Below, in pieces: positions 5,421-8,568 of a DNA stretch of 8,568 nucleotides. This DNA is from Thaumarchaeota archaeon S13 (GTDB lineage: Archaea > Thermoproteota > Nitrososphaeria > Nitrososphaerales > Nitrosopumilaceae), in contig RHFA01000053.1 in NCBI GenBank assembly GCA_003724275.1, positions 1 to 8,568 on the forward strand, read 5' to 3'. Each line of letters begins with the position of its first letter. Within the stretch, counting starts at the first letter, position 1. The notes beneath the pieces are model-generated. The model was given only the letters and a program-made list of their open reading frames with translations. It ran no database searches and was not told the origin of the DNA. The translations under genes and the position numbers were made by a program.

Positions 5421-6686
5421 ATGGGCTACGGGCGGACGCACACGGTCTCGGCGGTGGGGGCAGGCATGATCGGCGAGCGCGTTGGCATAGCCGGCTGGGT
5501 CGAGGACAGCCGCGCGATGGGCAAGGTAGCCTTTTTGACGGTCCGCGACCACACGGGCGTCGCGCAGGCCGTGGCCAGGGGCGACCTCGCAGGCGAGGCC
5601 TCGGCGATACCGAGGCAGAGCGCCGTGCGCGTTACCGGCGTCGTGCAGGAGACGCGGGCGCGCGGCCTAGACTATGAGATCGCCGCCGAGGAGGTAGCCG
5701 TCCTAGCGCGCGCCGCGCAGATGCTCCCCATAGACCCCATAGGCCGCCTCGAGAGCGGCATCGACGCGCGCCTCAACGCGCGGGCACTCGACCTGCGCAG
5801 CGCGAAAACCGCATCCATATTCCGCCTTCGCGCCGCCGTCCTCTCCTCGCTCAGGTCGTCGCTTGCGCGCCTGGGCTTTACAGAGATCACGACGCCAAAG
5901 ATAATCGGCAGCGCGAGCGAGGGCGGCGCAAACCTGTTCTCGCTAGAGTACTTTGGGCGCACGGCATACCTCGCGCAGAGCCCGCAGCTCTACAAGGAGC
6001 AGATGACGATGGGCATGGGAAGCGTGTACGAGATTGCAAACTTTTACCGCGCCGAAAAGTCGCACACGGGCAGGCACCTCAGCGAGTTCACGAGCGTGGA
6101 CATAGAGGCGGCGTTCATGGACGACGAGGACGTCATGGGGGTCCTGGAGGACCTCGTCGCCACGGCGTGCGCTGACGTCTCTGGATCCGTCGAGGGCGGG
6201 ATTGGCGCGCCGTCAAGGCCATTTGAGCGCGTGACGTACGCGCAGGCCGTCGACGAGCTTCGCGCCGCCGGCCACGACATCAGCCACGGAGACGACCTCC
6301 TCGACTCGCACCTAAGGGTCATTGGCGAGGCGCACCCCGGCTTTTACTTTTTGACCGGCTGGCCGACTGCGCTAAAGCCGTTCTACATCATGCCGCGAGG
6401 CGACGACCCCGCCACGTCGCACTCGTTTGACCTGCAGCATGGCCACCTAGAGCTCTCCTCGGGCGGCACGAGGCTGCACGACCCCGACGTCCTGCGCGAG
6501 CGCCTGCGCGAGCAGGGCCTGGATCCCGCGGGCTTTGGGCCGCACCTAGAGTCGTTCTCGTGGGGAATGCCGCCGCACTCTGGGTGGGGGATGGGCCTGG
6601 ACAGGCTCGTCGCCCTCGCCGCCGGCCTCGACAACGTCAGGGAGGCGGTCCTCTACCCGCGCGACCCCGACAGGCTCTCGCCCTAG
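5421..6686 (+). CDS. aspS: Aspartyl-tRNA synthetase, archaeal type
   Basis: This cytoplasmic class II synthetase (421 residues) charges tRNA with aspartate. An N-terminal OB-fold anticodon-binding domain (about 1-105: VGIAGWVEDSRAMGKVAFLT, then VRDHTGVAQAV) precedes the catalytic core. The core has ARALDLRS, TTPKIIGSASEGGANLF, the substrate loop AQSPQLYKEQM, motif 2 NFYRAEKSHTGRHLSEF with Arg210, and motif 3 GWGMGLDRLV with Arg395. It ends in YPRDPDRLSP, as archaeal AspRS does, and lacks the bacterial GAD insertion. ATG at 5421 gives the normal length; the frame extends upstream, but only through the end of pus10 and the promoter. Whether it charges tRNA-Asp only or also tRNA-Asn cannot be settled: from a remembered alignment to Thermococcus AspRS, the two diagnostic OB-fold positions read Glu and Gly, which is neither classic signature. 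Its stop overlaps that of leuB in a CTAG. Confidence 0.96.
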   Translation: MGYGRTHTVSAVGAGMIGERVGIAGWVEDSRAMGKVAFLTVRDHTGVAQAVARGDLAGEASAIPRQSAVRVTGVVQETRARGLDYEIAAEEVAVLARAAQMLPIDPIGRLESGIDARLNARALDLRSAKTASIFRLRAAVLSSLRSSLARLGFTEITTPKIIGSASEGGANLFSLEYFGRTAYLAQSPQLYKEQMTMGMGSVYEIANFYRAEKSHTGRHLSEFTSVDIEAAFMDDEDVMGVLEDLVATACADVSGSVEGGIGAPSRPFERVTYAQAVDELRAAGHDISHGDDLLDSHLRVIGEAHPGFYFLTGWPTALKPFYIMPRGDDPATSHSFDLQHGHLELSSGGTRLHDPDVLRERLREQGLDPAGFGPHLESFSWGMPPHSGWGMGLDRLVALAAGLDNVREAVLYPRDPDRLSP

Positions 6687-7699
6687 GCGGCCCTCGAGGC
6701 GACGCCGTCGGCAAACTCGGACGTCGAGAGGCTCCCCCCGACGTCACGCGTCCTGGCCCCCGAGGCGACCATGGACCGGACCGCCGAAGAGAGGCGCGAG
6801 GAGGCCTCGGCGCAGCGCGCGTCGCGCCTGGTGCGCGCAAGCCAGTCCAGCATCATGCACGCCGAGAGGATGATCGACGACGGGTTGGCCGAGCGCGTGC
6901 CCGCAATGTCAAACGCCGCGCCGTGGACAGGCTCGAACAGCGCCGCCGAGTCGCCAATGTTGGCCGCCGGCGCCATGCCGAGGCCCCCGGCGACCTGTGC
7001 CGACTCGTCGGAGAGTATGTCGCCAAACATGTTTGTCGTGACAATGACGTCAAACTTTTGGGGCTCGCGCACCAGGTTCATCGCGCATGCGTCGACGTAC
7101 ATCTCGTCAAACTCGACGTCGCCGTACCCTGAGGCCACGCGCGCGCACGCGCGCGAGAATATCCCGTCCGTCACGCGCATGACGTTGGACTTGTGCACGC
7201 ACGTCACGCGGCGCCTGCCGCCGCGCGCCCTGGCCTCCTCAAACGCGCAGCGCGCTATCCTCTCGGACGCCGCCGAGGAGACCGTGCGCAGCGCGACGCC
7301 GGCGTCGCCGAGGTCGACCTCGCCGCCCGTATAGACGTCCTCGGTGTTCTCGCGCACGATGACGAGGTCAATGTCCTCGCGCAGGGCAGGCATGCCCGGA
7401 TACGACCTTGCGGGCCGTATGTTTGCGTACAGGTCTAGCTCGCGCCTCAAGAACACAATCACGTCGCGCGCGCTCTCGCCCACTGGCGCCTTGAGGCACG
7501 CATCAGAGGCGCGGATCGCCTCCAGCGAGCGCGCCGGCAGCGCGGCGCCCTCGGCTTCGAGGGCCGCGTCGCCGGCTGCCACGCGCGTCACCCGCATGCC
7601 CACGCCGGCCGCCGAGCACGCCGCGCCGAGGGCCGCCTCGGCGGCGTCGGCGAGCTCGGGGCCAATCCCGTCGCCGGCGACAAGCGATATGCCGTACAT
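6683..7699 (-). CDS. leuB: 3-isopropylmalate dehydrogenase (isocitrate/isopropylmalate dehydrogenase family)
   Basis: A 338-residue beta-decarboxylating dehydrogenase. The order is: N-terminal MYGISLVAGDGIGPEL; substrate-binding LRRELDLYANIRPARS; VIVRENTEDVYTGGE; the catalytic Lys in HKSNVM; YVDACAMNLV; the metal-binding aspartates in NMFGDILSDESAQ; and the cofactor loop FEPVHGAAFDIAGTRSANP. The Asp in that loop is the mark of NAD rather than NADP use. Sequence alone does not fully separate leuB from homoisocitrate or isocitrate dehydrogenases, but its place directly after ilvB-ilvN makes leucine synthesis the best reading. ATG at 7699 matches the family start; a GTG at 7708 adds three residues, and that same GTGATC could instead act as a Shine-Dalgarno sequence only 3 nt from the ATG. 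It is 25 bp downstream of ilvN and probably co-transcribed. Confidence 0.85.
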   Translation of the reverse strand: MYGISLVAGDGIGPELADAAEAALGAACSAAGVGMRVTRVAAGDAALEAEGAALPARSLEAIRASDACLKAPVGESARDVIVFLRRELDLYANIRPARSYPGMPALREDIDLVIVRENTEDVYTGGEVDLGDAGVALRTVSSAASERIARCAFEEARARGGRRRVTCVHKSNVMRVTDGIFSRACARVASGYGDVEFDEMYVDACAMNLVREPQKFDVIVTTNMFGDILSDESAQVAGGLGMAPAANIGDSAALFEPVHGAAFDIAGTRSANPSSIILSACMMLDWLARTRRDARCAEASSRLSSAVRSMVASGARTRDVGGSLSTSEFADGVASRAA

Positions 7700-7724
7700 T
7701 CCGATCACGCCCGCGCGGCGCGCC

Positions 7725-8207
7725 TCACGCGCCGGCCCTCTGCAGCGCCGCCATCCCCGTGCGCGCGACCTCGATAATGCCAAACGGCCTGGCGAGCTCC
7801 TCAAAGGCAGATATCTGGTCCGGCGTCGCGGTGAGCTCGACCATGATCGAGTCGCGCCTCACGTCGTGGACCTTGCCGCCGTACGCGCCGGCGAGCTTGT
7901 TGACCTCCATGCTGTCCTGCGCGCCGCTCAGGCGTATCTTGAATATCGCAAGCTCGCGGTACACCGTCTTGTGCTCGTCTAGCAGCGTGACCTCGACGGT
8001 GTCGATGAGCTTGTTGAGCTGCTTTATCATCTGCGCGACCTGCCTCTCGTCCTGGCCGCGAACCGATATTGTCATGCGCGAAAACTCGGGATCCTCGGTG
8101 GGCCCGACGGAGATGCTCTCGATGTTAAAGTTGCGCGACCTGAACAGGTGCGTCACCTTCCAGAGTATCCCCGGCCTGTTCTCGACCTTTATGGACAGTA
8201 TCGCCAT
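7725..8207 (-). CDS. ilvN: Acetolactate synthase small (regulatory) subunit
   Basis: The regulatory partner of IlvB, which activates the enzyme and usually confers feedback control by valine. The 160 residues hold an N-terminal ACT domain (about 3-75) with the family signature VENRPGILWKVTHLFRSRNF, then NIESISVGPTEDPEFSRMTI, and a C-terminal domain (about 85-160) with KIRLSGAQDSMEV and the IlvN-like FGIIEVARTGMAAL. ATG at 8207 is preferred: the ACT strand AILSIKVEN begins straight after it. A GTG at 8213 adds two residues and cannot be excluded. GAGGCGGTG just upstream resembles a ribosome binding site and starts within the ilvB stop codon. The gap to ilvB is 10 bp, so the pair is an operon. 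Confidence 0.94.
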   Translation of the reverse strand: MAILSIKVENRPGILWKVTHLFRSRNFNIESISVGPTEDPEFSRMTISVRGQDERQVAQMIKQLNKLIDTVEVTLLDEHKTVYRELAIFKIRLSGAQDSMEVNKLAGAYGGKVHDVRRDSIMVELTATPDQISAFEELARPFGIIEVARTGMAALQRAGA

Positions 8208-8217
8208 GCGCACCGCC

Positions 8218-8568
8218 TCACGAGGGGAGGATCATGTCCCGCAGCGGCGTCCCAGGCGCCACGAACGGGAGCACGTCCTCCTCTGGGTTTATGGGTATGT
8301 CTATCACCGTGGCGACCTCGCTGGAGATCGCCGTCCGGACCGCCGAGCCGATCTCCTCGAGGGACTCTGCGCGCACGCCCTCGGCCCCATAGGCCTGCGC
8401 GAGGCGCACATAGTCGGGGCACTCTTTTTGGTCGACGCCTATCATGCGCCGCTCGTAGAACGTGCGCTGCCACTGCGCGACCATGCCCAGCAGGTAGTTG
8501 TTTATGAGGAACACGATGACCGGTATCCCCTCGGTGACCGACGTCGCCAGCGAGTTTTCCGTCATGTT
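8218..8568 (-). CDS. ilvB: Acetolactate synthase large (catalytic) subunit, C-terminal part
   Basis: The frame is open from the right window edge to TGA at 8220-8218 and gives the last 116 residues. IlvB is the thiamine diphosphate and FAD enzyme that condenses pyruvate with pyruvate or 2-oxobutyrate, the first shared step of Val, Leu and Ile synthesis. The fragment covers the end of the ThDP-binding domain: NMTENSLATSVTEGIPVIVF, the INN that closes the GDG-NN cofactor motif, LLGMVAQWQRTFYERR, which is highly conserved in this enzyme, and the C-terminal PEEDVLPFVAPGTPLRDMI. An ATG at 8565 is internal, not a start, since the homologous protein continues some 450 residues further upstream. Its neighbour ilvN confirms the assignment. 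Confidence 0.94.
   Translation of the reverse strand, partial: NMTENSLATSVTEGIPVIVFLINNYLLGMVAQWQRTFYERRMIGVDQKECPDYVRLAQAYGAEGVRAESLEEIGSAVRTAISSEVATVIDIPINPEEDVLPFVAPGTPLRDMILPS

Noticed and set aside
1..8568. Mobile element, toxin-antitoxin, defence or biosynthetic island
   Set aside because: Every stretch longer than about 140 bp is accounted for by a conserved housekeeping gene. I saw no transposase, integrase, attachment site or tRNA gene, and gene spacing is tight throughout.

Overview
The window is archaeal chromosome carrying core housekeeping genes. The diagnostic genes are Sec61-gamma/SecE, the archaeal-type D-aminoacyl-tRNA deacylase DtdA, ribosomal proteins eL19 and eL32, Pus10 and an archaeal-type AspRS. 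Gene starts sit about 25-35 bp downstream of TATA-like boxes with almost no leader, while genes inside operons have GGAGG or GGTGATC-type ribosome binding sites. This gene set, with a short thaumarchaeal-looking Pus10 and ATP-dependent PEPCK, suggests a Thaumarchaeota (Nitrososphaerota) lineage. The DNA is roughly two-thirds GC by eye, closer to the GC-rich sponge-associated Cenarchaeum-like members than to free-living Nitrosopumilus. Archaea is certain; the narrower placement is inference.

Layout, left to right. (a) 1-381, minus strand: secE followed, with an 11-bp overlap, by the 5' end of a gene that is nusG/spt5 by synteny. Its visible N-terminus is an acidic Ala/Pro-rich extension built on a 30-bp tandem repeat that runs off the window edge. 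(b) 382-424: a compact divergent promoter with interleaved TATA elements. (c) 425-1557, plus: dtdA and a small O6-alkylguanine-DNA alkyltransferase (ogt), joined by a TTGA stop/start overlap. (d) 1532-2366, minus: rpl32e-rpl19e, a two-gene ribosomal operon whose tail overlaps ogt by 26 bp. (e) 2367-2467: divergent promoter region. (f) 2468-5280, plus: pckA then pus10. (g) 5281-5420: a GC-rich gap holding the aspS promoter. (h) 5421-6686, plus: aspS. (i) 6683-8568, minus: ilvB (partial)-ilvN-leuB, a branched-chain amino acid operon whose last gene meets aspS tail to tail in a shared CTAG.

The genes work in protein export and transcription elongation (secE, nusG), translation and its quality control (eL19, eL32, AspRS, DtdA, Pus10), DNA repair (Ogt), gluconeogenesis (PckA) and Val/Leu/Ile synthesis (IlvBN, LeuB).

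I found no defence system, mobile element, CRISPR array, tRNA or rRNA, and no convincing new multi-gene system. The points worth a second look are local: the repeat-built acidic extension of the putative Spt5, two conserved genes (pckA and rpl19e) with no canonical start codon where homology demands one, a Pus10 with Glu where the catalytic Asp is expected, and a strong dependence of Phe codon choice on the next base.
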